Positions 41,878-54,225 of a DNA stretch of 64,000 nucleotides are shown here, in pieces; the first letter of the stretch is position 1, and each line of letters begins with the position of its first letter. A model generated the notes under the pieces. That model made no database searches and was not told the DNA's origin. It saw nothing but the letters and a program-made list of their open reading frames with translations. The stretch comes from Perca fluviatilis (lineage: Eukaryota > Chordata > Actinopteri > Perciformes > Percidae), in assembly GCF_010015445.1 (NCBI RefSeq), contig NC_053126.1, positions 9,392,249 through 9,456,248 on the forward strand, in the 5' to 3' direction. Position numbers and translations under genes: made by a program.

Positions 41878-42453
41878 TCTGGGAGAAGCAGTCGTCGTTC
41901 AGTGCTTTCTGATCTGAGTGTTTCAAAAAATATATCAAACCGTCTCCCAGTTTTCTGGCACAAGTTGCTGATGGTGTGTTTAAAAGAGAGGACGAGTTTG
42001 CATAGACCTCCCTCTACGGTTTAAAAATGGGAACATGTCACACAGATACATTTCCATAAGTAGAGTATCTCTACAACAGCAGAGGAAACTGTGAAATATG
42101 AAACTGATTTCTGGACTGACAGAAAATAATGGGAAATAAAATACAATGTTCTACTATTATTGTTAGCTAACGATGTAGCAGTTTAGAGCGCTTTTTCATC
42201 TACAGTAGTCCAAATACCAGAAGGGATATTTACATCCTATTTGTGAAGATATATAGCTGCTGTTTAAAATTATTATATTATTTTCTATCCCTTTGCTGAC
42301 AGGAAAAAATACTTCATAACCGTTCATGTTTATTAACGCATCAGCAATGAGTGCTGTCTTTATTAATGTTCACATTTAGAAAATGTGTGTGTGGTTGAGT
42401 CTTGCTGCTTACTGGGTATTTGTGCAGGTCTGTTGGTGGTTTGTATCACTGTG

Positions 42454-42899
42454 GGCTGACGTAGCATAATACACAGCTGTGTCCTCAGGCTGCACATTCT
42501 GTCCTTTAGAGTCACTGTTAGAGCAGAAGTGTCTCTGCTGTAGCTGAACTTGTTCTTCAGAGCATTATTTTGACGAAGGCCACTTGTTCCCCACTGATGG
42601 GAAATCCAGTCCATTGGTTTTCCTTCACTCTGTCTGATCCAACCTGTTGCATAGCTGTTATCAGTCAAAGAATAACCAGAGACCTGACAGCTGATGGTCA
42701 GAGACTGTCCAGGCTGCACAACCATTGAGTCTGTCTGGATGAGATCAATACTGTTCACACCTGTGGAAACACAAATCAACATTATCTCCATCATTCATCT
42801 GACTATTCAGGGTTTCTAATGTGTGTATTAGAGTGAATCCACTGAAAGCTCCTCACAGGATCCAGCAGCCAGCAGCAGTATCAGAGCTACAGAGAACAT
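42454..42899 (-). pseudogene. IGHV: VH21, family III V segment missing its second cysteine
   Basis: Leader exon 42857-42899 and splice sites are intact. V exon 42454-42760 reads normally through GWIRQSEGKPMDWIS and LKNKFSYSRDTSA. It then loses one base (near 42507) and two more in the YYC codons (42460-42470), so the conserved cysteine is gone. The RSS heptamer CACAGTG (42447-42453) is normal. Octamer-like ATGTGAAT at 42993-43000. Confidence 0.87.
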
Positions 42900-43004
42900 G
42901 TTGATGTTGAAGCTGAACTGATGTCAGCTCTTCTGTCTCTCACTGACACACACACACTTCACTTCTTTATGAGGCAACACACAAGGAGGCTGATTCACAT
43001 ACTG

Positions 43005-44140
43005 ATGATAGTAAATCAGCTGACTAAAGTATATTTGAATAAATCAAAATGAAGATGAAAAGTTCAGGTCTTCATCACTCACAAAGAAAAGGTGGAACTT
43101 GAATCTCTGACAAAAACATTTTTGATAGTTAATGAAAAGATTGTTTTTTGTAGTTTGACTAATTATCATCACAATTATGTTTCCTAAAGACTATTCCGTT
43201 TCTGATGCAGTTATGATTTACATAATTATTAGATGAAATTATGGAAGAGAGACTGACTTTGAGGATTCATTTCTACTTTAGTTAGATTACATTCTTTCAA
43301 AATTGAGATGTGAGCTGAATGTATTCCATCACTTGAAGATTATACAGTATATACATATTATGGTGTATCATTGATTGTAATTTTAAAGTATTTCAATTGA
43401 TGAAAACTGTGGCTGACAAATTGAATTAAGAACCATAACAAATTATAAAATAAGCTTTTTTATATAAAATAGTTAGCTCTATACACGATACAAGTAAATT
43501 CACTCTAAACTATAACGTTAAATGCTGGCATCACTGATCTCCACTTTCAGCTGTTTTCTCTTAGAAATAATTTTAATGATATTACAGTATGTGATGAAAA
43601 GAGTGGCATATTCTTATTTACCTATTGATTTTATTACAGAGCAATATGAATCATTTCAGAGTTTGAGTATCAGTCAGATAAGATCAATGAGAACAGCAGA
43701 TCTGAGTTTCTCCTTTTAGTAACAGAGGAGAGAGAAACTAGACACTGACTGTCCTCTAGTGATTTTATAAAAGAAACAGTAACATTATTTTTCATTCTCA
43801 TAGATTCCACATCATATCATTTACAGACAGTATTGTGTCTCACTTTGTAGAAATGTAAAGTATTTCTAGAAGTTTAATTTCAGCAAGATTGTTGGGCTGT
43901 CTTTGGACCTTTTATCAATGAGTGATTTGTATTGTGTTTTTAATGTGTTTTCAAGTTTGTGTATAATGCAGGGAGGATTATTAATTTATAATAAAATCAT
44001 ATATGAAAATAAAATTACAGAATATAAAATAACAACAACCTGAAAACAACAAAAATGTAATATTAAATGTTTAAATATATACATTTTATGAAAACTATTT
44101 CAGACTTGTGCACTACCAGCCTGAAAGAATGAGTACTGTA
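43005..44140. other. VH21 upstream to VH22 downstream flank
   Basis: Spacer made of family III flank, then family IV upstream flank (43440-43860) without a family IV VH, then family I 3' flank. An expected family IV partner of VH21 is missing. No gene. Confidence 0.55.
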
Positions 44141-44179
44141 GGATTTTGTACAGCTGCTCAACCAACTCCAGTCACTGTG

Positions 44180-44618
44180 GCTCTCGAGCACAAAAATAAA
44201 CAGCAGAATCTTCAGTCTTCAGACTGTTCATCTGCAGATACAGCTGCTCTCTGCTGTTGTCTCTGGAGACGGTAAACCGGCCTTGGACTGACTGAGAGTA
44301 GTATTTGCCACTACCAGTATCAGCAGTAGCAATCCACTCCAGTCCTTTTCCAGGAGCCTGTCTGATCCAGGCCATATAGTAGCTACTGAATGACAATCCA
44401 GATGTTGTACAGGTCAATCTGTGGGATTCTCCAGGTCTTTTAATCACTGGTTCAGATTCTGTCAGAGTCTGACCATCAACACCTGTCAAGATATAAAAAA
44501 CATCAAGTGAAATAAGATGATGACACTAAATAAAAGCTATGTCAAATTAAGACAATTGAAAATCTTCACCTGCCCAGCAGAGAGTTAAAAGCAGCAGTCC
44601 TGTCCTATAGTCCATCAT
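44180..44618 (-). CDS. IGHV: VH22, family I heavy-chain V segment, apparently functional
   Basis: Leader exon 44570-44618 ([16 protein letters not shown]), V exon 44180-44482, both splice sites normal. Open throughout: [45 protein letters not shown], with F replacing the second Y of YYC. The RSS is CACAGTG (44173-44179), a 23-base spacer and ACAAAATCC (44141-44149). Octamer variant ATGCAAAA at 44690-44697. Confidence 0.92.
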
Positions 44619-44887
44619 GTTAAACTGTGTGTCCACTGTTCTCTGTCCTCCTCTCTGCACTCAGATAAGTAGAGGTGAAGATATCTGAGTTTTGCATCGA
44701 CTCCTCCTCACAGGGAGGAAACATCTGGACTGGACTTAATCTAACATCTTCTTTGGAAAACTAGAATTAATGTGTACTGAACAGGAAGTTTCCATATTAG
44801 TTTGCTCATTTTTAAATGCTGTTTAACAATGAGTAACTTGGGTATCAACATTACCACAACAATAATTTAAGGACAATGTCATCTGAT

Positions 44888-45779
44888 CATACCTGTCAAG
44901 TTTTGGATTTGAAAATAAGGGAAATTTTCCGGCGCCCACCGCGAGCAGTCCCACCACCCCAACCAAGCTCCAGTATCCCTTACATTTTAAGACAGGTGTA
45001 CAAGAAAGCTAAAATCACCACTTGATGCAGAATACTGAAAACATTTACAATTTATAACATTGCTTGTCTTTACATTTACATTTTATTTTCATTCCACACA
45101 TTCTTTTCATTTCATATTGATTTTCTTTTACAGTTTTTCTTTTCATTTCACATAACCTTTCTTTACTCTTTTAGTGTGTTATTGTACAAATTTGTTGCAG
45201 ACTTTGCATTCTTTAAGACTGTTTTGGAAGGAGTGTATTTGTGGGCTGGGCCAAAGTGGTTCATTTTACATGAGAGTAGAGCGCAAACAGTTCTGTTGTC
45301 TAACGTCTTCCTATTCTCTGTAACAATCTTTCGTACCATGCTAAACACCCTTTATGAACTTGCTTTGCTATGGGGAATGCATAGTAAAGCCTTCATAAGT
45401 TTTGGCAGCGCACCTTCTCTGTCGTAGCGTCCATCATCCATCTGTTTTTTTTTCTGTTTTTTTCCCTGCGTTGTTACTCATCATCTGACCTCACACACTA
45501 ACCTTGCGTCAACTGCCACCTACAGTACCTGTAGTAAGCATAGATATATGCTGTAGTAGGCTACTGCCTACTGCAGGTTATCGCGAAGCTAGTGACAGAG
45601 CTCAGATTGGGAATGTTTTTGTTTTTTTTACTCCGCTCGGGCCCGGGCTATTATTATTTTTTAATAACGCAGGTTAAAATACGGAAGATTTACGGGAAAA
45701 TACTAATACGGGAGGACGGCGGGAAAGAAGGGTAAAATACGTGACTTTCCCGGCCAAAACGGGATACTTGACAGGTATG
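44888..45779. mobile_element. Non-autonomous hAT-like element with perfect 8-base duplication
   Basis: Inverted ends CATACCTGTCAAG are flanked by CATCTGAT on both sides (44880-44887 and 45780-45787). The parallel module copy near 33080 reads straight through (GTCATCTGATTG), an empty site. About 890 bases, no transposase. It inserted after the modules containing VH16, VH23 and VH27 were duplicated. Confidence 0.85.
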
Positions 45780-45787
45780 CATCTGAT

Positions 45788-46716
45788 TGATTATATTTAA
45801 ACGATAAGCTACAACCAGTGGATGAGTGGTGCCCAGCACACCTGGATGTGGCATGGTGAAGGTTTACGGTCACTTCATGGCAGAAAATTTGATAACAGAT
45901 TATCATTAGGAGGAGAATATCAATATCTGGAGAATTAGGGGCTGAAAACAATTAAATATAACATTTACTGCTTTTCTTCCCTGTCTTTGTTCCTGTATAT
46001 GGACGTCACTGGGATACGTGTTAAAGCCAGTGCTTGTCTGCCCTCTAGAGTTTTAAAACAGGAATGGTAGCTACTTTTAACATTCAAGAAGATAACTCAC
46101 TTGTGACACCCAATAAGATTAGTTTGTTATTCAAGCATGTGCTTTTTCCCTGTTTCCCTTCCTTCCACCCATTGCATGCTGGGATACACTCAAGCACCAA
46201 CATGACAGTGAATGAAAAGCAGAAGATGCATTGTTGTAACTGATGATTAGAGGATTATAATTTTCTTAAATTTTTTTCATTACAGCTCAGAATGTTTTTT
46301 ATTAACTTCAGATTTTTTATAGAAAACAAAACAAATGTCATTGTATACTTATGTACACTGTAAACCCGAATAAGTAAGCAGTACTCAAAAAAAATGAGGA
46401 AATCAGTTGCCATTTTTTTGTTTCTAACTAATTTTCAACAAGGTTTTGGTTTGTTGATGCTTCCTTTTAATGGCTGTAAAATGTGAGAATTCCAGGATTT
46501 GGTGTAAAATTGGTTCTGTCATTTTCATGAGAAAACTTGTGTACAATCTGAAAATCATGTGGAAGCTTTTTAATTTTAAATGCTACCAAAATATAGATTT
46601 TTGCATGAACTTCTTGCATTGACTTGTGGTACTTGTGTACTTATCAGCAGAATGGCACAAAAAAGTAATACTGAGTCAACTATATGATCCCAGTGGTGAT
46701 TGTAAATAGAGGAAGT
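45788..46716. repeat. Duplicated flank, module copy with VH23
   Basis: Homologous to 33080-34265 and 53390-54620. The family I relic present in those two copies is absent here. No gene. Confidence 0.6.
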
Positions 46717-46755
46717 AGTTTTTGTATGACTCTCCTATTATCGTCTCTCACTGTG

Positions 46756-47199
46756 TCTCTCGGGCACAGTAATACACTGCTGTGTCCTCGGTCTTCAGAC
46801 TGTTCATCTGCAGATAGAGTTTACTGCTGGAGTCATCTCTGGAGATGGTGAATCTCCCCTGGACTGACTGGGAGTAATAGAGATCAGAACTGCCTGTGTG
46901 TATAAAAGCAATCCACTCCAGTCCTTTTCCAGGAGCCTGTCTGACCCAGTTCATAGCGTAGCTGCTGAATGTGAATCCAGATGTTGTACAGGTCAATCTG
47001 TGGGATTCTCCAGGTCTTTTAATCGCTGGTTCAGATTCTGTCAGAGTCTGACCATCAACACCTGTCAAGAGGATTAAAAAACATCAAGTGAAATAAGCTG
47101 ATGACACCAAATAAAAGCTATGTTAAATTAAGATCAGTGAAAATCTTCACCTGCCCAGCAGACAGTTAAAAGCAGCAGTCCTGTCCTATAGTCCATCAT
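46756..47199 (-). CDS. IGHV: VH23, family I (subgroup c) V segment, apparently functional
   Basis: Leader exon 47151-47199, V exon 46756-47061. Open: [55 protein letters not shown]. Subgroup c (VH16, 23, 27) is marked by SSSKLYLQ in FR3 and DTAVYY instead of DSAVYY. The RSS is CACAGTG (46749-46755), a 23-base spacer and ACAAAAACT (46717-46725). Octamer variant ATGCAAAA at 47272-47279. Confidence 0.92.
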
Positions 47200-47289
47200 G
47201 TTAAACTGTGTTTCCACTGTTCTCTGTCCTCCTCTCTGCACTCAGATAAGTAGAGGTGGAAGATATCTGAGTTTTGCATTAACTCCTCC

Positions 47290-48350
47290 TTTTTGATTGA
47301 ACAGTGTCCTTTGTTCAATCTCTCCTCAAAACATATTTTCATGTTACGGCTTTCTCCTTAACGTAATTTGTGTCATTCTTACAGTAAGAATAATCTTACT
47401 GTATCTTAGAATTCAGATTCTATTTACATTTTTAACGTAATGTGATTATTGTCCATGTTTTACTGTAAGTCACTCTAACATTTGAACACATTTATTTACT
47501 TGGCAGATGTTTTTTGTTAAATGCAACTTACAAATAATGTAATAGTGTTACTGTTTATATATACAAGTTATCAAGATAATTATCATTAGAAAATTGGATT
47601 TTAATTTATTAAATTACCTTGTATGCTTGGTTTGAGATCGACAAACATTATCTTATGTCTCCTTTTTTTCAAATTTGAAATTTTGAGTCCTTAGAATAAG
47701 ATCAGGGTTTCATGCATTTGTTCCAGGAAAACTCTGACATGCAACATGTTTCAGTTGTGTGCATTTAACAATGTAAACATGTAATTCAGTTTTGTTGTGG
47801 GAGAAGAGACAATGATCAGTGAAATTATTTAAACTCCAGCAAGAGAATTAAGAACCTAAGACTGTTTCTCTCTTTACTGTAACAGTGAGCTGGTGTTGAA
47901 ACCATTAGTGGTCTGAGGGCTCCTCCTCTGGTGGCTTCATGTTACAAGTGTTGTACAAAGTATCAAGGCTCTGTTTCTCATTGGTCTCTGTGAGCAGAAT
48001 GAGCAGCACATGAGAGTATTGGCAATAATATAAATAATCAGTTTCATTCTGATCACCAACATCTAGTATCATTTATGACAACTGCTTTGTATTGATCTCA
48101 CTGTGTCATACTATTATACCATTCATGGTTAGTACGCATGAATAAGACTTTGGCAAATTAGATAATGGTTTGACAATTGAAAGAACTATGTCTATTACTG
48201 TAGAGGATGTGACATCATTATAAAAATAAATATGTACTTGTGAGTTTAAAATATATGGACATTTTATGTGGATATATCAAAGTGCTTTTCAGGCGGTGAG
48301 AAAACTCAGATGTCTTTACAGTAAGATCACATTGTAGTTTGTTGTCTGTG
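47290..48350. other. VH23 upstream to VH24 downstream flank
   Basis: Duplicate of the 34840-35890 flank, including the family IV 3' block without a VH (about 47885-47953) and then family II 3' flank. No gene. Confidence 0.55.
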
Positions 48351-48391
48351 GAGGTTTTTGTGCAGCTGTTCCACTGTCTTCAGTCACTGTG

Positions 48392-48701
48392 TCTCTTCGA
48401 GCACAGAAGTAAACAGCAGAATCTGCTGCTGTCAGGCTCTGGACCTCGAGGTACTGAGTGCTGCTGGGAACATCTTCAGTCATGATGAAACGGCTTTGAA
48501 AGGAGCTGCCATAGATAGCAGAGTTTGAACCTGTGTTCATCCACGCTATCCACTCCAGAGCTTCTCCTGGTCTCTGTCGTATCCAGTGAATATTCTTGCT
48601 TGTCATGCTATAACCAGATATGATACATGACATCTTCACTGTCTCTCCAGGTCTTTTCACCTCAGAGGGAGACTGGTCCAGTTTGATCTCACTCCAAACT
48701 C
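48392..48701 (-). pseudogene. IGHV: VH24, family II V exon without leader
   Basis: The V exon is open ([40 protein letters not shown]) with a normal acceptor. The RSS is CACAGTG (48385-48391), a 23-base spacer and ACAAAAACC (48353-48361). The leader intron breaks off after about 70 bases and continues into a family III V fragment (48773-48887). Neither a family II nor a family III leader exon follows, so no signal peptide can be supplied. Confidence 0.83.
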
Positions 48702-48772
48702 CTGTAAGGAAAGAAATTGTGATAATCAACCATCACAGAGGTTAAATAGTTACACTAGAGTGTCTTCAGTGC

Positions 48773-48887
48773 GTTGCATAGGTGTCATCAGTCAAAGAAT
48801 AACCAGAGACCTGACAGCTGATGGTCAGAGACTGTCCAGGCTGCACAACCATTGAGTCTGTCTGGATGAGATCAATACTGTTCACAC
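48773..48887 (-). pseudogene. Family III VH fragment (FR1 and CDR1)
   Basis: It contains the V-exon start through CDR1 (IDLIQTDSMVVQPGQSL, CQVSGYSLTDDTY), with the acceptor and part of the leader intron up to about 48958. FR2 onward and the leader exon are missing. It is the other side of the VH24 junction. Confidence 0.8.
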
Positions 48888-49348
48888 CTGTGGAAACACA
48901 AATCAACATTATCTCCATCATTCATCTGACTATTCAGGGTTTCTAATGTGTGTATTAGTCTTCAAGAGTAATAACGTTTTCCTGTGTGTGGATTCCATGA
49001 ATAACCATCTATTTATGAAAAAATATGCTTTATTTAGTCAAAGCAAGATGTGAACAAGATTGTGAGATTAAGAGCTTTTAAAAACACAGTTATGAGTTGA
49101 AATAATGCTGTCCGTCATTTACGTGAATTTTGTTAATCAGACAGAGAAGACACTTTTTGGAAAATGCCTCCACTTATTTACTATTATTGTACATATTATA
49201 CTAAACAAAGTTATATTACTTTTACGTTTTCATTGCTAAATATGTCTGTTTCTCTCTTTACTGTAACAGTGAGCTACTGTTGAAACCATTAGTGGTCTGA
49301 GGGCTCCTCCTCTGGTGGCTTCATGTTACAAGTGTTCAGGCTCTGAGG

Positions 49349-49520
49349 GGTTTTTGTTCAGGTCTACTGATGAGTCACTGGGAGAGTCTTAATTCGATAC
49401 TGAACTTGTTCTTCAGTGAATCTTTGTAGTTTGGTGGATGTAACACCACCATGTACAATCACTCCAGTCCTTTCCCTGCATGCTGTCTGATCCAAGCTGT
49501 GTAGTAGCTGCTACCTGCAT
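49349..49520 (-). pseudogene. Family IV VH relic 3
   Basis: Nonamer ACAAAAACC (49349-49357) is kept; same deletions and frameshift as relics 1, 2 and 4. It lies directly downstream (transcription direction) of VH25, and the two share a duplicated 3' flank (49205-49350 and 49865-50005). Confidence 0.8.
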
Positions 49521-49756
49521 TTATTTTTTCATATATTTGCTTACTGACTGTATTTGGTGCAAACATAAATACATTGACAGCAGCCACAATCATGTGAATA
49601 GTAATATATTTTGCAGCTTTTAATAAAAGACTTTTATTGGTTTCAGTGCTTGCAGATGTTTAAAGAAACAGACATACAGAGAATCTTGGAGCCTTTTAGA
49701 GGAAAACAGCTGCTCAGGAACTGAAACGTGACAAAATGCAAAAAACTAAATCCTTT

Positions 49757-49862
49757 AAGGCAAGGCAGCTTTATTTGTATAGCACATTTCAGCAACAGGG
49801 CAATTCAAAGTGCTTTACTTAAAACAATTAAAAACGATAAAAAAAATTAAAACATTACAGAG
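49757..49862. repeat. Common fish interspersed repeat fragment
   Basis: It contains GGCAAGGCAGCTTTATTTG, TATAGCACATTTCA and CAATTCAAAGTGCTTTAC, a combination I recognise from repeats widely scattered in fish genomes. It separates relic 3's module from VH25. Confidence 0.6.
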
Positions 49863-50042
49863 CAGTTATATTACTTTTACGTTTTCATTGCTAAATATGT
49901 CTGTTTCTCTCTTTACTGTAACAGTGAGCTGCTGTTGAAACCATTAGTGGTCTGAGGGCTCCTCCTCTGGTGGCTTCATGTTACAAGTGTTCAGGCTCTG
50001 AGGGGTTTTTGTTCAGGTCTACTGATGGTTTGTGTTACTGTG

Positions 50043-50482
50043 GCTCTCTGGCACAGTAATACACAGCAGTGTCTTCAGGCTGCACATTCTGTCCATTTAG
50101 AGTCACTGTCTTGCTGGAAGAGTCCAAGCTGATACTGAACTTGTTCTTCAATGAATCTTTGAAGTATGTCGTGGATCCAACTGCTGCCATTCCAATCCAC
50201 TCCAGTCCTTTCCCTGCAGGCTGTCTGATCCAAGCTGTGTAGTAGCTACCAACAGAATAAGAGACCTGACAGGTGATGGTCAGACGTTGACCTGGCTGCA
50301 CAGTCACAGAGGCTGGCTGAGTCAACTGTTCACACTTCACACCTGTGGAGGAAAACATGTTGAGTATTGAGTCAGTGTAATAACAGAGAACAGTGTGCTG
50401 TGATCATACTGTCAGTGTCTCTGCCTCAGTGAGACTCACAGGATCCAGCAGCCAGCAGCAGCAGCAGAGCTACAGAGAACAT
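50043..50482 (-). CDS. IGHV: VH25, family IV heavy-chain V segment, apparently functional
   Basis: Leader exon 50440-50482 (MFSVALLLLLAAGS) has a GTGAGT donor; V exon 50043-50342. Open: [51 protein letters not shown]. The RSS is CACAGTA (50036-50042), a 23-base spacer and a perfect ACAAAAACC (50004-50012). Octamer variant ATGCAAAG at 50579-50586 with a TATA-like box near 50551-50558. It is the closest relative of VH6 and has the heptamer base VH6 lost. Confidence 0.92.
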
Positions 50483-51002
50483 GGTTGCTATTGAAGGTGA
50501 TCTGATGGGAGCTTCTCTTCTTCTGCTGCAACTGACAGCATGATATCAAGTCTTTATATCAGACTGTGAGGAAGTTCACTTTGCATAGAGAAGGCCACTG
50601 ACAGGCTATAAAAGAAGGATGAACTGTCCTGCCACAAGTAAAGCTTTAAATTGTGATATGAATATATTTTTGACACATTAACGAAAATGTAGTTATTATT
50701 ACAAACTTAAAACAAACTTAAATTCCATTTGTTTTTATCGCAAATTGTCTAACACAAGTCAAACATGTCAGACAATAGATTTATATTCACAACAGAACCA
50801 ACAGATTAACAGAATAGTTATTGTCAACTATATATGGGGGATCTACAATAAAACATGTCTGAATGGAGTTTTATTGAGACTGTTTCTCTGAATGTGTTGA
50901 TGATGTTGAACTGAAGCTTATTATGTGAATGAGAAAAGAAGATTTCACATGTTTTGACATGTTGAGTTTTTGTACAGCATTGCTCCTTCCTGTGTCACTG
51001 TG

Positions 51003-51476
51003 GCTCTCGAGCACAATAATAAACAGCAGAATCTTCAGTCTTCAGACTGTTCATCTGCAGATACACCTGCTGTCTGCTGTTGTCTCTGGAGACGGTAAAC
51101 CGGCCTTGGACTGACTGAGAGTAGTAGATGTTAGTACTGTAGATACTCGCAACACACTCCAGTCCTTTTCCAGGAGCCTGTCTGATCCAGTTCATCCTGT
51201 AGCTACTAAATGTGAATCCAGATGTTGTACAGGTCAATCTGTGAGATTCTCCAGGTCTTTTAACCGCTGGTTCAGATTCTGTCAGAGTCTGACCATCAAC
51301 ACCTGCAAACCAAAAACGATAAGCATGTCATGCATTACCTTGGTACAAAGATCAGAGAAAATCTTCATGTGAAATATGTCAGTAATACAAATGGAAATGT
51401 CAAATCGAGAGCAGTGAAAATCTTCACCTGCCCAGCAGAGAGTTAAAAGCAGCAGTCCTGTCCTATAGTCCATCAT
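51003..51476 (-). CDS. IGHV: VH26, family I V segment, apparently functional, extra cysteine
   Basis: Leader exon 51428-51476 and V exon 51003-51302 have good splice sites (acceptor TTTGCAG). Open: [56 protein letters not shown]. The tryptophan after GLE is cysteine, and CDR2 is short. The RSS is CACAGTG (50996-51002), a 22-base spacer and ACAAAAACT (50965-50973). Octamer variant ATGCAAAA at 51548-51555. The 3' flank is not of the usual family I type but resembles the flank next to the orphan leader at 15060. Confidence 0.9.
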
Positions 51477-51718
51477 GTTAAACTGTGTGTCCACTGTTCT
51501 CTGTCCTCCTCTCTGCACTCAGATAAGTAGAGGTGAAGATATCTGAGTTTTGCATTAACTCCTCCTTTTTGATTGAACAGTGTTTTTTCTTCAATCTTTC
51601 CCCAAAACATTTTCATGTTACGGCTTTCTGCTTAACGTAATTTGTTTTATTCTTACAGTGAGAATAATCTTACCGTATATTAGAATTCAGATTATATTTA
51701 CATTTTTAACGTAATGTC

Positions 51719-52994
51719 CAGTGACGGTCTGACAATCTGTGCATTCTGGAAAAGTCCAGAACGGCCATCCAACCGACGGCCGTCGGCACAAAAAAACAAA
51801 GTCTATTAAAGTGATATTAACAGCCAACAGCAGGGAGCGCAAATACAATCACTTATATGCTACGTGTAAACATAAAACTGAAGAAGAAGAGTAGACCTAC
51901 ATCATTAGACTTGAGTTAATTGTGCCAGGAGCAGGAAACATTGTAGGCTGCCTTTTCCCTATGTTAGCGAATTGCATAATCAGCTCAACATGAGCATCAT
52001 GATCATGAAAATGATCGTGCCATTTAGTGCTGTCACACTTAACGTGTTTAATCATTTTTGTTAGGTTAATTTGAAACATTAAACGCGTTAGAAATGAATC
52101 ACGGGTTGACCGCGTTTTCACATGGTTGTATATGAGAGGTTGTAGTGAGCTCACTTTTGCTGCTAGGATGAAGATTATGGTATTAAATTAAACGGGAAAA
52201 AATCAGGCATGCATTTGGTACCACTCTAAACGTGCTAACAAACTAAATAATTCACCAAATGTAACCAAAAGTTTAACCAAAACATCCTAGCTTGCACTTT
52301 CTGTCTGTCTTCCATCAGAGTGCAGTTTTTCCTTGTCTTTCATATTTGCGTTTACTATTGTGGAACTGGCAAAGAGCTGGTGGTTGGTTGTGAAAGCTTC
52401 ACAGACAACATTGATAGGGCCTAGTCATTTTCAGCATTTCACAGCCTTAATATGAATCAAAAGTGTTAAATAACTTTGAGAAAATATTAATTAGGTTATT
52501 CAATGCTAATACTTTAAGACAAAGCAACACATGTTATATATATTTATATTTGAATAGTTATAGTATATAGTAACTAACACTGTCAGTGTAGTGTTGGTAT
52601 AGACCTAAAACTACACTAATCTAATCCCCATGTTCAGGTACAGCAAGAAGCCTACTTTATCTCTGAAAGTGTTGTCATTAATACTCTACTGTTTTATAAT
52701 TACAAATTTGTGTAATTTGGGGTTTCTGTAGCCAGTGACATTTCATTATTTGTATTTTATTTTCAATGCAGATGGAGCCTAATGGCATTGAAGGCTGAGG
52801 CTTCAAACACAACCCCAGTTATCATCATTGGTTTTGAGATGTTACTTGCTGTGAATACCTTGTCTGATAGGCAGTATTGTGGCATAGTATCTTCCCGGCT
52901 AGTGTCTGTCGTGCACGGCTACGGGCGAATGGCCGGATGATGGGCCTATTTGGGAGAAAGTCCAGGGCTGTTTTTTAGCCCCAGTCCGTCCCTG
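51719..52994. mobile_element. hAT-like element with perfect 8-base duplication
   Basis: Ends CAGTGACGGTCTG and (minus strand) CAGGGACGGACTG, flanked by GTAATGTC (51711-51718 and 52995-53002). The homologous flank near 47436 lacks it. CAGTG-type ends plus an 8-base duplication indicate hAT. The 1.28 kb interior shows no transposase. Confidence 0.85.
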
Positions 52995-53194
52995 GTAATG
53001 TCATTATTACCCATGTTTTACTGTAAGTCACTTTAACATTTGAACACATTTATTTAATTAGTTAATTGCAACTTACAAATAATGTAATAGTGTTACTGTT
53101 TATATATAAAAGTTATCAAGATAATTATCATTACAAAAATGTTTTTATTTTATTTCAGATCGACAAACACTATCTTATGTCTCCTTTTTTGGAA

Positions 53195-53255
53195 GATATC
53201 TGAGTTTTGCATTGACTCCTCCTCACAGGGAGGAAACATCTGGACTGGAATCTAA
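53195..53255 (-). promoter_or_regulatory. Orphan family I VH promoter
   Basis: The family I promoter sequence (GATATCTGAG, octamer ATGCAAAA at 53205-53212, GACTCCTCCTCACAGGGAGG) is present, but the leader and V exon expected below it are gone, replaced by flank of VH26. Confidence 0.6.
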
Positions 53256-53259
53256 AATC

Positions 53260-54129
53260 TTCTTTGATGAAACTAGAATACCTTTTCATCGACTAGGAAG
53301 TGTCCACATTAGTTATAAATGCTATTTTAAAATGAGTAACTAGGTTATCAACTTTACCACAACAATAATAAAAAGCATAATTCATATCATCTGATTGAAG
53401 CAGTGGTGCCCATCACACCTGGATGTGGCATTGTGATGGTTTATGGTCATTTCATGGCAGAAAAGTTTGTAAAAGATTATCATACGGGGGAGAACATCAA
53501 TATCTGGAGCATTAGGCGCTGAAAACATTTAAATAAAAAAAATCTGCTTTACTTCCGTCTTTGTTCCTGTATATGGACATCACTGGGATACGTGTTAAAG
53601 CCAGTCCTTGTCTGCCATCTAGAGTTTTAAAACAGGAATGGTAGCTACTTTTAAACAGAAAGATTACTCACTTGTGAAACCCAAAGAAATGTTTGTTATT
53701 GAAGATCTGTGCTTGTTCCATGCTTACCTTCGTTCCACCCAATGCATGCTGGGATACTCTCAAGCACCAACATGACAGTGAATGAGAAGCAGAAGATGCA
53801 TTATTGTAACTGATGTTTAGAAGACTAGAATGATTAAAAATACTTTATTTTTCGTCAATACAGCTCAGAATGTTTTTTTTTGACCTTTTATATATTTGAA
53901 AACCAAACAAATGTATTTCCATTTATATCAGTTTTCGACAAAAATCATTCCACCCATCATTTGTTTCTAACTTATTTCATACATTACATTCATTTTGCAC
54001 CTTATGAAGGAGTAAATTCTGAAGCATCAAAAGGTGTGAACATTTACTATCAACTAATAAAGGTTAACCTTCAAAGATTAAGAATGTGAGACAGTTGTGC
54101 TCTATAAGTCCAGTAAGAATGAGTTCTGT
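53260..54129. repeat. Duplicated flank, module copy with VH27
   Basis: Homologous to 32940-33793 and 44750-46380. No gene. Confidence 0.6.
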
Positions 54130-54225
54130 AGGATTTTGTACAGCTGCTCAAACAACTCCAGTCTCTCTGGCTCTCGAGTACAATAATAAACAGCCACTTT
54201 AGCCTTCAGACTTTTCCGATCCAGC
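54130..54225 (-). pseudogene. Family I VH relic (3' end only)
   Basis: Nonamer-like site, a degenerate heptamer region and fragments of FR3 codons, then unrelated sequence. Same type as 33794-33890. Confidence 0.65.

Noticed and set aside
45163..45427. Two opposing open frames near 45.2 kb
   Set aside because: Both lie inside the hAT-like element at 44888-45779 and show no transposase motif.
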